Assembly: GCA_021802645.1 (NCBI GenBank)
Contig: JAJZRO010000001.1
Span: forward strand, 186,001 to 250,000
Length of the DNA stretch: 64,000 nucleotides
Direction of reading: 5' to 3'
Origin: Deltaproteobacteria bacterium
Lineage (GTDB): Bacteria > Desulfobacterota > Desulfobulbia > Desulfobulbales > Desulfurivibrionaceae
Shown: piece after piece, positions 52,407 through 62,286 of the stretch
Position numbering within the stretch: the stretch's first letter is position 1
How the letters are laid out: every line of letters begins with the position of its first letter
Position numbers and translations under genes: made by a program
The notes under the pieces: model-generated
What the model saw: only the letters and a program-made list of their open reading frames with translations
What the model was told of the DNA's origin: nothing
The model's database searches: none

Positions 52407-52577
52407 CGGTGCACCTCCGCAACCGCCGGCCGATATTGCCGGCTATCCGCCCCAAACCTACCCAAATTCCGTGCGGAAGACGAGTTTTTTCCTGTGGCCG
52501 CGCCATGAAAAAATTGACATCCCCCGGCGCCATCGGTATCTTTGGCCTATCCTACCAACCAGAGGCGGAGGCGATGC

Positions 52578-52919
52578 ATGGCCGGCGAGTGCCTTTTCTG
52601 CAAAATCATCAAGGGCGAGATTCCCGCCAAAAAGCTCTACGAGGATGACGAACTGGTCGCCTTCTGGGACATTGCCCCCCAAGCGCCCACTCACTTCCTG
52701 GTCATCCCTCGCAAGCACCTGAGCGGCCCGGCCGGCGCCACACCGGCTGACGATGCCCTGGTCGGCAAACTCCTGCGTAAGGGGGCCGAACTGGCGGCGG
52801 CCAACGGTGCTCCGGCTTTTCGGTTGGTGCTGAACAATGGCCCTGAGGCGGGGCAGACCGTATTCCACCTGCACCTCCACGTGCTGGGCGGGCGGCCCCT
52901 GACCTGGCCGCCGGGCTGA
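52578..52919 (+). CDS. HIT-family nucleotide-binding hydrolase (HINT-like)
   Basis: 113 residues: CLFCKIIKGEIPAKKLYEDD at the start and the histidine triad TVFHLHLHVLGGR near the end. HINT proteins hydrolyse nucleoside phosphoramidates. An upstream in-frame Met at 52542 is not needed. Confidence 0.96.
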   Translation: MAGECLFCKIIKGEIPAKKLYEDDELVAFWDIAPQAPTHFLVIPRKHLSGPAGATPADDALVGKLLRKGAELAAANGAPAFRLVLNNGPEAGQTVFHLHLHVLGGRPLTWPPG

Positions 52920-52931
52920 TTCCCCAACGCC

Positions 52932-53597
52932 ATGGTTGCCCCCATCGTTTCTCTGGTCGGCCGGCCTGATGGCGGCAAGACCACCCTGCTCGAACGGCTC
53001 ATTCCGGAACTCTCCCGCCGCGGCTACCGGATCGGCACCATCAAACATCACGTCCACGCCTTTGCCTTCGACACGCCAGGCAAGGATACCTGGCGCCACA
53101 AACAGGCCGGGGCCGTGAGCGTGCTCCTTGCCTCGCCCACCGGCGTGGGGCTAGTGAACGATACCGACCGCGATCTGCCGCCCGCGGAACTGGCGGCCCG
53201 CTATTTCACCGGGGTGGACCTCATTCTCACCGAGGGATACAAGCAAAGCAACCTGCCCAAGATCGAGGTCTTCCGCCCCGCGGTGCACGAAGCGCCGCTG
53301 CCGCGCGACGCGAGCTGGATCGCCTACGTGAGCGATACTCCCCCCGCCGGCGACCTGCCCTGCTTCGCGCCGGACGAGGTGGCCGGCCTGGCCGACTTTC
53401 TGGAGGTCCGCTTCCTCAAAGGCCAGACCCGCCAACAGACGCAGCTCATGGCCGATGGGGTCGCCATCCCGCTCAACCGTTTCACCGAGGATTTCATCCG
53501 CAAGACCGTTGGCGGCATGGTCTCCTCCCTGCGCGGCTGCGAAAAGGTCCGGCGCCTCACCCTCACCATCGATCTCGATCCGCCGGCCGAGGGCTAA
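52932..53597 (+). CDS. mobB: Molybdopterin-guanine dinucleotide biosynthesis protein B, extended
   Basis: 221 residues. Walker A GRPDGGKTTLLERL, IGTIKHHVHAF and LILTEGYKQSNLPKIEV are MobB motifs. About 55 extra C-terminal residues (IPLNRFTEDFIRKTVGGMVS) resemble a small domain often appended in deltaproteobacteria. It supplies or assists GTP for MGD cofactor synthesis; the mobA-moeA fusion starts 2 bases later. Confidence 0.92.
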   Translation: MVAPIVSLVGRPDGGKTTLLERLIPELSRRGYRIGTIKHHVHAFAFDTPGKDTWRHKQAGAVSVLLASPTGVGLVNDTDRDLPPAELAARYFTGVDLILTEGYKQSNLPKIEVFRPAVHEAPLPRDASWIAYVSDTPPAGDLPCFAPDEVAGLADFLEVRFLKGQTRQQTQLMADGVAIPLNRFTEDFIRKTVGGMVSSLRGCEKVRRLTLTIDLDPPAEG

Positions 53598-53599
53598 CC

Positions 53600-55393
53600 A
53601 TGGCGCCTGCCCCCCCTCGCGCCGCCATCGCCGGAGTGATCCTGGCCGGGGGTACCAGCTCCCGCTTCGGCAGCAACAAGGCGCTGGCCGATTACCAGGG
53701 CGAACCGCTCATCACCCGCGCGGCCACCATCCTGGCCTCACTCTTTGACGAACTGCTGCTGGTCACCAACACCCCTGAGGTCTATCGTTTTCTCGGCTGG
53801 CCCATGGTGGGGGATCTTTATCGCAACGCCGGCCCCTTGGCCGGGCTCCACGCGGCGCTCGCCACCATCACCGCCGAACGGGCCATGGTGGTGGCGTGCG
53901 ACATGCCGAATCTCAACGCCGCGCTCATCCGGTTTCTTTGCGACCAGGGGACCGAGTGGGATGTGGTGCTGCCCCGGCTGGCCAACGGCCGCGAACCACT
54001 GCACGCCGTCTACAGCAAGCGGTGCCTGCCGGTCATCGAACGTCACCTGGCCATGGAGCAGCGCAAACTCTGGCGCCTCTTTGCCGACCTCAAGGTGCGC
54101 GAGGTGGGGGAGGAGGAACTGCTCGCCGTGGTGCCGGATCTCTCGCCCTTCCACAATATCAACCGGCCGGAGGATCTCGCCGCCGTCCCGCCACCGGGCC
54201 CACTCTCGCTGACGGCGGCCCAGGCGGTGCTCCGGCAACAGATCATCCCCACCGTTGCCGAAACAGTACCGCTGGCCGCCGCATTGGGCCGCATCCCCGT
54301 GGCGCCGGTGCGCGCCCCGCTTGCGGTCCCTCCCTTCTGCCAATCGACCCGCGACGGCTTTGCCGTGCGGAGCCGTGATCTTCGCCCCGCCTCGGCCAAG
54401 CATCCGGTTTGCCTTGCCATCCGCGGCGAAATCGCGGCCGGCGACACCGCCAGCCACCGCCTCGGCCGCGGCGAAACCCTGCGCATCATGACCGGCGCCC
54501 GATTGCCAATCGGCGCCGATGCGGTGGTGCCCTTCGAGGCGGTTCACGAAGAAAATGGCGTCCTCCGCCTGACCGCCCCGCTACGCCGCAACAGCAACCT
54601 CCGACCGGCCGGCACCGACTGCCGCGCCGACCAGGTACTCACCAGGGCGAGCCAACCGCTCACCCCGTACGACTTGGCCCGTCTGGCCACGGCCGGGGTG
54701 ACGCACCTCCCGGTTCATGCCCGGCCACGGGTCGGCTTTCTCTGCACCGGCAGCGAGCTGGCCACGGATGCCGCCACCCTCCAGCCTGGTCAGATCATCA
54801 GCGGCAACCGCCCTTTGCTCCGGGCCTTGCTGCAACAGGGCGGCGCCGAGCCGGTGGACCTCGGCAGGGCACCAGACACGGTGGCCGCTCTCACCGCCGC
54901 GCTGACCACGGCCCAATCGCAGGGCCTCAGTCTGTGCATCACCACCGGCGGCATGGGGCCAGGAAAATACGACCTGGTCCAGCATACGCTCACGCAACTC
55001 GGCGGCCGTTTCCTTTACCATAGCCTCAAGGTCCGGCCCGGCAAGGCCACCTTAGCGGCCATGGTGGGCAGCCTGCTGGTCCTGGCGCTACCCGGGCCGC
55101 CACCGGCCGTGCATCTCCTCTTCCACGAACTGATCGCCCCCCTCATCGCCCAGGCGCAGGGCAAGCGCCAATGCCTGCCCCGCCCGATCCGCGCCACCCT
55201 CACCACCCCGGTCCAGGTCCGCCAGGGCGGGGTGCTCCATCTCAAGGAGGCGGTACTCTTCCCTCTTGCCGGCTCGCTCCATGCCCGCCTGCCCCGGCAG
55301 GGCGAGGCTGCGAACGCCATCCTGCACATCCCGGCCAACCGGAAAACCTTGCCGGCCGGCGCCGTCGTTACCCTCCATCCGCTGCCCCGCTGA
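53600..55393 (+). CDS. MobA-MoeA fusion protein
   Basis: 597 residues. Residues 10-195 are MobA (GVILAGGTSSRFGSNKALAD, MVVACDMPNLN, FHNINRPEDL); residues 203-597 are MoeA (FCQSTRDGFAV, MTGARLPIGADAVVPFEAV, CITTGGMGPGKYD). It would insert molybdenum and add GMP on one chain, consistent with heavy use of bis-MGD enzymes. The MoeA domain has TTGGMGPG in place of the usual TTGGVSxG. Confidence 0.93.
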   Translation: MAPAPPRAAIAGVILAGGTSSRFGSNKALADYQGEPLITRAATILASLFDELLLVTNTPEVYRFLGWPMVGDLYRNAGPLAGLHAALATITAERAMVVACDMPNLNAALIRFLCDQGTEWDVVLPRLANGREPLHAVYSKRCLPVIERHLAMEQRKLWRLFADLKVREVGEEELLAVVPDLSPFHNINRPEDLAAVPPPGPLSLTAAQAVLRQQIIPTVAETVPLAAALGRIPVAPVRAPLAVPPFCQSTRDGFAVRSRDLRPASAKHPVCLAIRGEIAAGDTASHRLGRGETLRIMTGARLPIGADAVVPFEAVHEENGVLRLTAPLRRNSNLRPAGTDCRADQVLTRASQPLTPYDLARLATAGVTHLPVHARPRVGFLCTGSELATDAATLQPGQIISGNRPLLRALLQQGGAEPVDLGRAPDTVAALTAALTTAQSQGLSLCITTGGMGPGKYDLVQHTLTQLGGRFLYHSLKVRPGKATLAAMVGSLLVLALPGPPPAVHLLFHELIAPLIAQAQGKRQCLPRPIRATLTTPVQVRQGGVLHLKEAVLFPLAGSLHARLPRQGEAANAILHIPANRKTLPAGAVVTLHPLPR

Positions 55394-55501
55394 CCACCGG
55401 GCCGGGGAACCGCCCCCCTTGCTTTCTGGCCCCTGGCGTGCTACAAAGGACGAAACAACCCGTCAGAATCGCACGACTTTTTCCCGTAGAAAGGACTCCC
55501 C

Positions 55502-56773
55502 ATGCACGAACTCCGCTTCATCCGCGAACACCTCGATCTGGTCAAAGAAAAATGCCGGCTGCGCGGCATGGACCTCGCCATGCTCGACCGCTTTGTCTCC
55601 CTCGACCAGAGCCGGCGCGACTTGCTGGTGGAGGTCGAAGGATTGCGCAACCAGCGCAAGACCCAGTCGCAGGAGGTGGGGGCGCTGAAAAAAGCGGGCA
55701 AGGATGGTGAGGCGGAGTCGATCATGGCCGCTACCCGCGCCATGGGCGAGCGCATCAAGACCCTGGAGCAGAAGCTGGTGGAGGTAGATGCCGGGCTCAC
55801 CGAGATCGTGATGACCATCCCCAACCTCTGTCACGACGCGGTGCCGCAGGGTACCAGCGATGCCGACAATGTGGAGGTAAAGGCGTGGGGCACGGTGCCG
55901 CAGTTCGCCTTTGCCCCCAAGGCGCACTGGGAGCTGGGCGAGGCGGACGGCACCCTCGATTTCGACCGGGCCGCCAAGATCGCCGGCGCCCGTTTCGCCA
56001 TCCTCAAAGGCTTTGCCTCGCGCCTGGAACGGGCCTTGATCAACTTCATGCTCGATCTTCACACCCAGAAGCACGGCTACACCGAGGTGCTGCCGCCCTT
56101 CCTGGTGAACACCGCCTCCATGACCGCCACCGGCCAGCTGCCCAAGTTCAGCGCCGACCTCTTCCGCGCCGAAGGCTGGGACTTCTGGCTGATCCCCACC
56201 GCCGAGGTGCCGGTGACCAACATCCACCGCGACGAAACGCTCTTGGAAAAGGAGCTGCCGATCAAATACTGCGCCTACACCCCCTGCTTCCGCTCCGAGG
56301 CCGGCTCCTACGGCAAAGACACCAAGGGGCTCATCCGCCAGCACCAGTTCGACAAGGTGGAGCTGGTCAAATTCACCACCCCGGAAAGCTCGGACGCCGA
56401 ACTCGCCACCCTGCTGGCCGATGCCGAGGAGGTGCTGCAACTGCTCGAACTGCCCTACCGGGTGGTGGCGCTCTGCTCGGGGGATTTGGGCTTTTCCTCG
56501 CGCCAGACCTTTGACATCGAGGTATGGATGCCGGCCCAGAACAAGTACCGGGAGATTTCCTCCTGCTCCAACTTTGGGGAGTTTCAGGCGCGGCGCGGCG
56601 GCATCCGCTACCGGCCGGAGGGGCAGAACAAGAGCGCCCTGGTCCATACCCTGAACGGCAGCGGCCTGGCGGTGGGGCGGACGCTCGCCGCCATCTACGA
56701 GAACTGCCAGCAGGCCGACGGCACCATCCGGCTGCCCAAGGTGCTCATGCCCTATTTTGAGAAAAGATTTTAA
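55502..56773 (+). CDS. serS: Seryl-tRNA synthetase
   Basis: 423 residues. N-terminal tRNA-binding coiled coil (residues 30-100), then class II motif 2 YTPCFRSEAGSYGKDTKGLI and motif 3 SGLAVGRTLAAIYEN. Typical length; AAAGGA precedes the ATG. Confidence 0.98.
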   Translation: MHELRFIREHLDLVKEKCRLRGMDLAMLDRFVSLDQSRRDLLVEVEGLRNQRKTQSQEVGALKKAGKDGEAESIMAATRAMGERIKTLEQKLVEVDAGLTEIVMTIPNLCHDAVPQGTSDADNVEVKAWGTVPQFAFAPKAHWELGEADGTLDFDRAAKIAGARFAILKGFASRLERALINFMLDLHTQKHGYTEVLPPFLVNTASMTATGQLPKFSADLFRAEGWDFWLIPTAEVPVTNIHRDETLLEKELPIKYCAYTPCFRSEAGSYGKDTKGLIRQHQFDKVELVKFTTPESSDAELATLLADAEEVLQLLELPYRVVALCSGDLGFSSRQTFDIEVWMPAQNKYREISSCSNFGEFQARRGGIRYRPEGQNKSALVHTLNGSGLAVGRTLAAIYENCQQADGTIRLPKVLMPYFEKRF

Positions 56774-56778
56774 GAGAA

Positions 56779-56899
56779 GTCAAAAGACAAAGGGCAAAAG
56801 GCAAAAAGAACGGAAGGAGCAGAATCGGGAAGGAAAAACGAGGAGGCTGACCAAGAAAGTCCGCTCCTCATTTTTAACTTTTGCCCTTTGCCTTCTGAC
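56779..56899. repeat. REP/MITE-like inverted-repeat unit
   Basis: GTCAAAAGACAAAGGGCAAA (from 56779) and its near-complement ending at 56899 match at 20 of 22 positions across 77 bases. An inner GAGGAG/CTCCTC pair continues the stem. It fills the space between the convergent serS and GGDEF genes almost exactly. It may also end both transcripts. Confidence 0.7.
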
Positions 56900-56911
56900 G
56901 TTTGCCCTGCT

Positions 56912-58318
56912 TCACCCAAACACCACCCGGTTCTTGCCGCCCTGCTTGGCCGCGTACATGTTCTGATCGGCCCGTTCCAGCAATTCTTCCTTCTTCTCGC
57001 CGGTCCGATACTCGGCAATCCCCACGCTCACCGTCTTGCGCACCACATGGTCCGGGGTCGGCACAAAGGCCTCCGCGCCAAACCGTGCCCTGATCCGCTC
57101 CGCCACCACCATCGCGTCCTTGCCGCTGGTGTTCGGCAGAATCACGGTAAACTCCTCGCCGCCGTAACGGCAGCCCAGGTCGTTCAGGCGGATCGACTCG
57201 GCGATGATGGTGCCGAGTCGCGCCAGCACACGATCGCCGTCGGCGTGGCCATAGGTGTCGTTGTGCTGCTTGAAGTTGTCGATGTCCAGCAGGAGCAGCG
57301 ACAGTGGCAGCTTGTAGCGCCGGGCTCGTTCGCTTTCCAGTTCCAGATGATGGTTGAAGTGACGCTTGTTGAAGAGCCCGGTCAATTCATCGACAATGCT
57401 CAGTTCCTTGTACCGCTGCTCGCTCTGCCGGAGCGCCTGCTCGGCCTTGACCCGCGCGGTGATGTCGGTGATGTGCTCGACGATACCGAGGAAATCGCCG
57501 GCCGGCCCCCGGAAGGGAGTGGAAATGAGATGATAATAGACGGTCTTCCCGTCAGGGGCCACCCCCTCTGTCTGGCTTTCGCAACGCGTGTCCCCCTTGC
57601 GTATCTTCTGCAGGGGGCAATCGTCGCTATGGCACAAGGAAGAAGGGAAGACATCGTAGCATTTGTTCCGCCGCATCTCGTCGGCCGTCACGCCGGCCAT
57701 CTCGAGAAAGTTCTCGTTGTGTCGGAGGATGTTGCACTGGTTGTCGATGAGCAGGATGCCGCCCGCCACGGTCCCGAATATCTGCTTGATCTCGATGTAG
57801 GCCTGCTCCGCCTCCCGCGCCAGCTCGTTGGCACGGGAGATGGCGCCCTCCATCTGGGCGTTCATATGTTCCAGTTCCCGACGGTACCGCGCCTCGTGGG
57901 CCTCCTGCGCTTCCAGGTCGCAGAGGTCGTCGATGGTCTTACGGGCGGCGGAGAGCCACGCCTCGAAGAACTCGCGCCTGACCGGCTTGGTCATGTAGTA
58001 GGTGACGCCGGCCTTGAGCGCGGCCTCGAAATCCGCGGGCCGATCCTGCACCGTGGTCATCAGGATGGTGACGAAGCGGCCCTTCTTGGATTCGCGGATC
58101 TTCTTGCAGAGGGTGACGCCGTCCATGCCGGCCAGCACCCAGTCGAGGATCACCAGCCGAGGCGTCTCGGCCGCGAAATAGCGCCAGCCGGACTCGGCAT
58201 CCTCGCAGACCGTGACGAGGTAGCCAAAACGTTCCGCCACCGAGACCAGGATCTTCCGGGCGACCGGATCATCCTCCACGATGAGGAGCTTGTGCTTGTC
58301 GTCTGCTGAACTGGCCAT
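56912..58318 (-). CDS. Receiver-PAS-GGDEF diguanylate cyclase
   Basis: 468 residues from the ATG at 58318. Receiver (LLIVEDDPVARK, VILDWVLAGMDG), coiled linker, PAS with CHSDDCPLQK (cysteine-rich loop), and GGDEF domain with RYGGEEF as active site and DIDNFKQHND as metal site. It makes cyclic di-GMP on phosphorylation; the counterpart HD-GYP gene is at 24345. An earlier in-frame Met at 58369 adds an unlikely 17 residues. Confidence 0.93.
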   Translation of the reverse strand: MASSADDKHKLLIVEDDPVARKILVSVAERFGYLVTVCEDAESGWRYFAAETPRLVILDWVLAGMDGVTLCKKIRESKKGRFVTILMTTVQDRPADFEAALKAGVTYYMTKPVRREFFEAWLSAARKTIDDLCDLEAQEAHEARYRRELEHMNAQMEGAISRANELAREAEQAYIEIKQIFGTVAGGILLIDNQCNILRHNENFLEMAGVTADEMRRNKCYDVFPSSLCHSDDCPLQKIRKGDTRCESQTEGVAPDGKTVYYHLISTPFRGPAGDFLGIVEHITDITARVKAEQALRQSEQRYKELSIVDELTGLFNKRHFNHHLELESERARRYKLPLSLLLLDIDNFKQHNDTYGHADGDRVLARLGTIIAESIRLNDLGCRYGGEEFTVILPNTSGKDAMVVAERIRARFGAEAFVPTPDHVVRKTVSVGIAEYRTGEKKEELLERADQNMYAAKQGGKNRVVFG

Positions 58319-58423
58319 GGGCGCCCGGAAGGATGGGATTGGGCCGGCTTGCCACCGGCCGGAGGCCATCTCTCACCATTCAATATAGCAGGGGGAAACG
58401 CACCGACCCAACAGAAATCAATG

Positions 58424-59362
58424 CTACCTTTTCTCCATGGCCAACTCCAGCAACCGGTCGAGCAGGGCGGCAAAGGGAAGCCCCTGCGCCTTGGCGGCCT
58501 GGGGCAGCAGACTGGTCGGCGTCATGCCGGGGATGGTGTTGGTTTCGAGCACAAAGATGTCCCGGCCGGTGACGATCATGTCGGTGCGGCTGTAGCCCCG
58601 GAGGTTCAAGGCGCGATGGGCGGCAAGGGCGTACTGCTGCGCCTTGGCGGTGAGTTCGGCATCGAGTTCGGCCGGACAGACCTCGCGGCTGGCGCCGGGC
58701 TGGTACTTGGCCTGGTAGTCGAAGAAACGGAACTCCTTGCCGGGGATGATCTCAACGAGCGGCAGGGCGGTGAGTTCGGCGTTGCCGATGACGCCGCCGG
58801 TGATCTCCCGGCCGGCCAGAAACTCCTCCACCATCACCTCCGGGTCGAAACCAAAGGCCTTGGCAAGCGCCGCCGGCAATTCCGCCGGACTCTCCACGAT
58901 GCTCATGCCCAGGCTGGAACCCTGGCGCACCGGCTTGACCACCACCGGCAAGTTGACCGCGGCCAGCAGGCGGGCAGGGTCCTGGACATCGGCGGGCTGG
59001 GCCATGGCCCATGGGGCCACCGGCAACCCGGCATTGCGGTAGAGGATCTTGGCGATGTTCTTATCCATGGCCATGGCGCTGCCGAGCACTCCGCTGCCCT
59101 GGTAGGGGATATCCAGCAGGTCCAGAAAGCCCTGCACGGTGCCATCCTCGCCAAAGGGGCCATGGAGCAGGATGAAGGCCACGTCGATGTCCTCGGCCTC
59201 GGCCGCGAGGCGCGGCAGATCGGTGGCCGGATCGTAGCGGCGCACCTCGTATTTCTGCGGATCAAGGGCCTTGGCCACCTCCTGGGCGCCAGCCAGGGAG
59301 ACCTCGCGCTCGCCGGATTTGCCGCCGGCCAGCAGGGCAACACGGATTTTCTTCTGCGGCAT
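58424..59362 (-). CDS. ddl: D-alanine-D-alanine ligase
   Basis: 312 residues from the ATG at 59362. RVALLAGGKSGEREVSLAGA, FILLHGPFGEDGTVQG, KPVRQGSSLGM and ETNTIPGMTPTSLLP are ATP-grasp Ddl motifs. Peptidoglycan precursor synthesis; isolated from other cell-wall genes here. Confidence 0.96.
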   Translation of the reverse strand: MPQKKIRVALLAGGKSGEREVSLAGAQEVAKALDPQKYEVRRYDPATDLPRLAAEAEDIDVAFILLHGPFGEDGTVQGFLDLLDIPYQGSGVLGSAMAMDKNIAKILYRNAGLPVAPWAMAQPADVQDPARLLAAVNLPVVVKPVRQGSSLGMSIVESPAELPAALAKAFGFDPEVMVEEFLAGREITGGVIGNAELTALPLVEIIPGKEFRFFDYQAKYQPGASREVCPAELDAELTAKAQQYALAAHRALNLRGYSRTDMIVTGRDIFVLETNTIPGMTPTSLLPQAAKAQGLPFAALLDRLLELAMEKR

Positions 59363-59420
59363 GGTATGATTCCTGTAGGTTGCAAAAGACCGCCCCTTCC
59401 GGCCACCCAGACCGGAGTGC

Positions 59421-60902
59421 TTGCGGTTTTGTCTGCGATTTATAATAGTATACTCAGCCTCTTTGCACGGCCTTTTCACCACCGAACGGAGAAAAACCCT
59501 GAACCCCGCCATCCTCGACCGTCTCGCCGCCATTGTCGGCCCCGCCCACCTCGCCACCAGCCCGGAGGAACGCGCCTGCTACGCTTACGACGGCACCGGC
59601 CAGGAATTTTCGCCGGCCGCGGTCGTCTTTCCGGGCTCGACCGAGGAGGTCAGCGACATCATGCGCCTCGCCTCGGAGCACCGCCTGCCGGTGGTGCCGC
59701 GCGGCGCCGGCACCGGCATGAGCGGCGGGGCGCTGGCCGTAGCGGGCGGGCTGGTCATCGCCATGAGCCGGCTGAATCGGATTATCGAGATCGACCCAAT
59801 GAACCAGCTCGCGGTGGTGGAACCAGGGGTGATTACCGCCGACCTCCAAGGCGAGGTGGCACGCCATGGCCTCTTCTATCCGCCCGACCCGGCCAGCAGC
59901 AAATTCTGCACCGTGGGCGGCAATGTGGCCGAATGTGCGGGCGGGCCCAGCGCCGTGAAATACGGGGTGACCCGCGACTACGTGCTCGGTCTTACCGCGG
60001 TGCTGGCGAGCGGCGAGGTGATCCACACCGGGGTGCGCACCACCAAGGGGGTGGTGGGCTACGACCTCACCCGCCTGCTCACCGGCTCCGAAGGGACCCT
60101 GGCGATCATCATCCAGATCACCCTCCGCCTGGTGCCGAAACCGCCGGCCCGCGCCACCCTCTCCCTGCCCTGCGCCACCATCGAGGCCGCCACCACGCTG
60201 GTCGCCCGGATCCTGCAGCGCCACACGCCGGCCATGCTGGAATACCTGGATGCCACCGCCATCGACATCGTCCGCCCCCTGTTGCCCCAGGCGCTGCCGG
60301 AAGAGACCCGCGCCCTTCTCCTTTTGGAGCTCGACGGCAGCGCGCAGGGGGTAACGGCCCAGGCCGCGAGCCTGCGCGACCTCCTCGCCGGCCAGCCCGG
60401 GGTGCTGGACCTGCGCCTCGCCGCCAGCCCGGCCGAGGCGGAACAGTTGTGGGCCGCCCGCCGGGCCCTCTCGCCGGCCGCCTTCAACCTGCGCCCCCAC
60501 AAGCAGAGCGAGGACGTGGTGGTGCCCAAAAGCCGCATCCCGGAACTGGTCGGCTTTACGGAAGAACTCGCACGCCGCCACCGGCTGCCGATCTTCACCT
60601 TTGGCCATGCCGGCGACGGCAACATCCACGTGAACATCATGCTCGACCGCGACCACCCGCAGGAACGCGAGGAAGCGCAGGCGGCCAAGGCCGCGCTCTT
60701 TGCCGAGGTGCTCCGCCTGGGCGGCACGCTTTCCGGCGAACACGGGGTGGGGATCACCAAACGCTCCTTCATCGCCCTGGAGATCGATCCGCCGACCCTC
60801 GCCCTCATGCAGGCGGTGAAGAGGGCCTTCGACCCCCTGGGCATCTTGAATCCGGGCAAGATCTTCCCGCCCGCCGCCCCCGGCGACCCAGAAAACCATT
60901 GA
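59421..60902 (+). CDS. FAD-linked oxidase, GlcD/D-lactate dehydrogenase-like
   Basis: 493 residues from a TTG at 59421 (GGAG upstream). The FAD-binding PCMH domain has PRGAGTGMSGGAL, DPASSKFCTVGGNVAECAGG; the C-terminal cap has FGHAGDGNIHVNI and SGEHGVGI. It oxidises a 2-hydroxy acid such as glycolate or D-lactate. The first 26 residues do not look conserved; similarity to the family begins at NPAILDRLAAIVG, preceded by a CTG at 59499 with GGAG 8 bases before it, so the true start may be there (467 residues). Confidence 0.9.
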   Translation: MRFCLRFIIVYSASLHGLFTTERRKTLNPAILDRLAAIVGPAHLATSPEERACYAYDGTGQEFSPAAVVFPGSTEEVSDIMRLASEHRLPVVPRGAGTGMSGGALAVAGGLVIAMSRLNRIIEIDPMNQLAVVEPGVITADLQGEVARHGLFYPPDPASSKFCTVGGNVAECAGGPSAVKYGVTRDYVLGLTAVLASGEVIHTGVRTTKGVVGYDLTRLLTGSEGTLAIIIQITLRLVPKPPARATLSLPCATIEAATTLVARILQRHTPAMLEYLDATAIDIVRPLLPQALPEETRALLLLELDGSAQGVTAQAASLRDLLAGQPGVLDLRLAASPAEAEQLWAARRALSPAAFNLRPHKQSEDVVVPKSRIPELVGFTEELARRHRLPIFTFGHAGDGNIHVNIMLDRDHPQEREEAQAAKAALFAEVLRLGGTLSGEHGVGITKRSFIALEIDPPTLALMQAVKRAFDPLGILNPGKIFPPAAPGDPENH

Positions 60903-60928
60903 CAATATACCGAGATACCGTTTATAGA
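60899..60928 (+). promoter_or_regulatory. rpsU promoter
   Basis: TTGACA, 18-base spacer, TATAGA. The -35 overlaps the stop codon of the preceding oxidase gene. Predicted leader about 65 bases. Confidence 0.7.
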
Positions 60929-61002
60929 GGGAGTTTGCGATCCGGCATCAGGCTGCCGGCCCACGAAACCCCAGACGATCCGCAAAGGCAGGTGAATTTT
61001 CC

Positions 61003-61197
61003 ATGATCGAAGTCGAGGTCAAGGGCGACATTGAGTATGCGATCCGCATCCTCAAGAAGAAGCTGCAACTTGACGGCATGAAGAAGGAGCTCAAACGGCG
61101 CGAATTCTACGAGAAGCCGAGCGCCAAGCGCCGCCGCAAATCGGCCGAGTCCAAGCGCAAGCTGCGCAAGCTCATGAGCCGGATGGAACGGGACTAA
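61003..61197 (+). CDS. rpsU: 30S ribosomal protein S21
   Basis: 64 residues: MIEVEVKGDIEYAIRILKKK, then a Lys/Arg-rich C-terminal helix with KRREFYEKPSAKRRRKS. Typical bS21 length and order. Confidence 0.97.
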   Translation: MIEVEVKGDIEYAIRILKKKLQLDGMKKELKRREFYEKPSAKRRRKSAESKRKLRKLMSRMERD

Positions 61198-61213
61198 TCC
61201 GCATCCTTCCTTC

Positions 61214-62170
61214 ATGCAGGACCACCGCGTGCAAAGACGCTCCGCCCGCCAGACCATGGCCGGCGGAGCGTTTTCTTTTGCCGCCCCGCTCATTGACCAG
61301 TTTCTCCACTATCTCGCCGCGGAGCGGCGGCTGAGCCAGAACACCCTGGCCGCCTACCACCACGATCTTACCGCCTTCTTCCTCTTTGCCGCCAAAAGGA
61401 AAAAAATCGACGACATCAAAAAGATAGACGCCGAAACCATCCGCGCCTATCTGACCCACTGCCACGACCAAGGCATCGCCACCCGCAGCAATGCCCGCCG
61501 CATCTCCGCCCTGCGCGCCTTTTTCCGCTTCCTCCTGCGCGAGGGGCAGGTCGATGACCTCCCCACCGCCCTCATCGACCTGCCCAAACCCGGCCGGCCC
61601 CTGCCCAAGGTGCTCACCGTGGCGGAGGTCACCCGGCTGCTCGAAGCCAGCGCCGGCATCTCGCCGCTGGCGCTCCGCAACCACGCCATGCTCCATCTGC
61701 TCTACGCCACCGGCCTGCGGGTCTCCGAACTGGTCGGGCTGCCGCTCGCGGCGGTGCAGCTCACCGCCGGCCATCTGCGCATCCGCGGCAAGGGCAACAA
61801 GGAACGGCTGGTGCCCTTTGGCGAGGTGGCCAAGGCGCGCCTCGAAGAATACCTGCGCGAGGGCCGCCCCTACCTGCCCAAGAGCAAACGGAACGACTTC
61901 CTTTTCCTGAGCCTGCGCGGCACCGCCATGAGCCGGCTCCGCTTCTGGCAGATCATCCAGGAAACCGTGGCCGCCTGCGGCATCCGTAAAGCGATCAGCC
62001 CCCACGTGCTCCGCCACTCCTTTGCCACCCACCTGCTCGAACACGGCGCCGACCTGCGGGCGGTGCAGATGATGCTCGGCCACGCCGACATCGCCACCAC
62101 CCAGATCTACACCCACGTCGATGCCAACCGGCTCAAGGCAATCCACCAGAAATACCACCCCCGCGGCTGA
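61214..62170 (+). CDS. xerD: Tyrosine recombinase XerD-like
   Basis: 318 residues; a later Met (61256) would give a more usual N-terminus. N-terminal SAM-like core-binding domain, then catalytic [10 protein letters not shown] (Arg), [20 protein letters not shown] (His-x-x-Arg), [15 protein letters not shown] (His and Tyr). It resolves chromosome dimers at dif. No flanking attachment repeat is seen, so it is a housekeeping copy. Confidence 0.93.
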   Translation: MQDHRVQRRSARQTMAGGAFSFAAPLIDQFLHYLAAERRLSQNTLAAYHHDLTAFFLFAAKRKKIDDIKKIDAETIRAYLTHCHDQGIATRSNARRISALRAFFRFLLREGQVDDLPTALIDLPKPGRPLPKVLTVAEVTRLLEASAGISPLALRNHAMLHLLYATGLRVSELVGLPLAAVQLTAGHLRIRGKGNKERLVPFGEVAKARLEEYLREGRPYLPKSKRNDFLFLSLRGTAMSRLRFWQIIQETVAACGIRKAISPHVLRHSFATHLLEHGADLRAVQMMLGHADIATTQIYTHVDANRLKAIHQKYHPRG

Positions 62171-62286
62171 GCGCCCCTCTGCCGGATTGCCAAAGGCCGG
62201 TCAAGTACAGTAGAGTGATAGCATCCGGCCGGCGGCGATAACCGCCCCGGCTGGCGACGGCACCCTTAACTGCGGCGATGCTTTCC

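Noticed and set aside
61214-62170. XerD-like gene as the integrase of a mobile element
   Set aside because: It sits among housekeeping genes with no flanking repeats, and full XerD features are present. It is also 41 kb from the tRNA islet.
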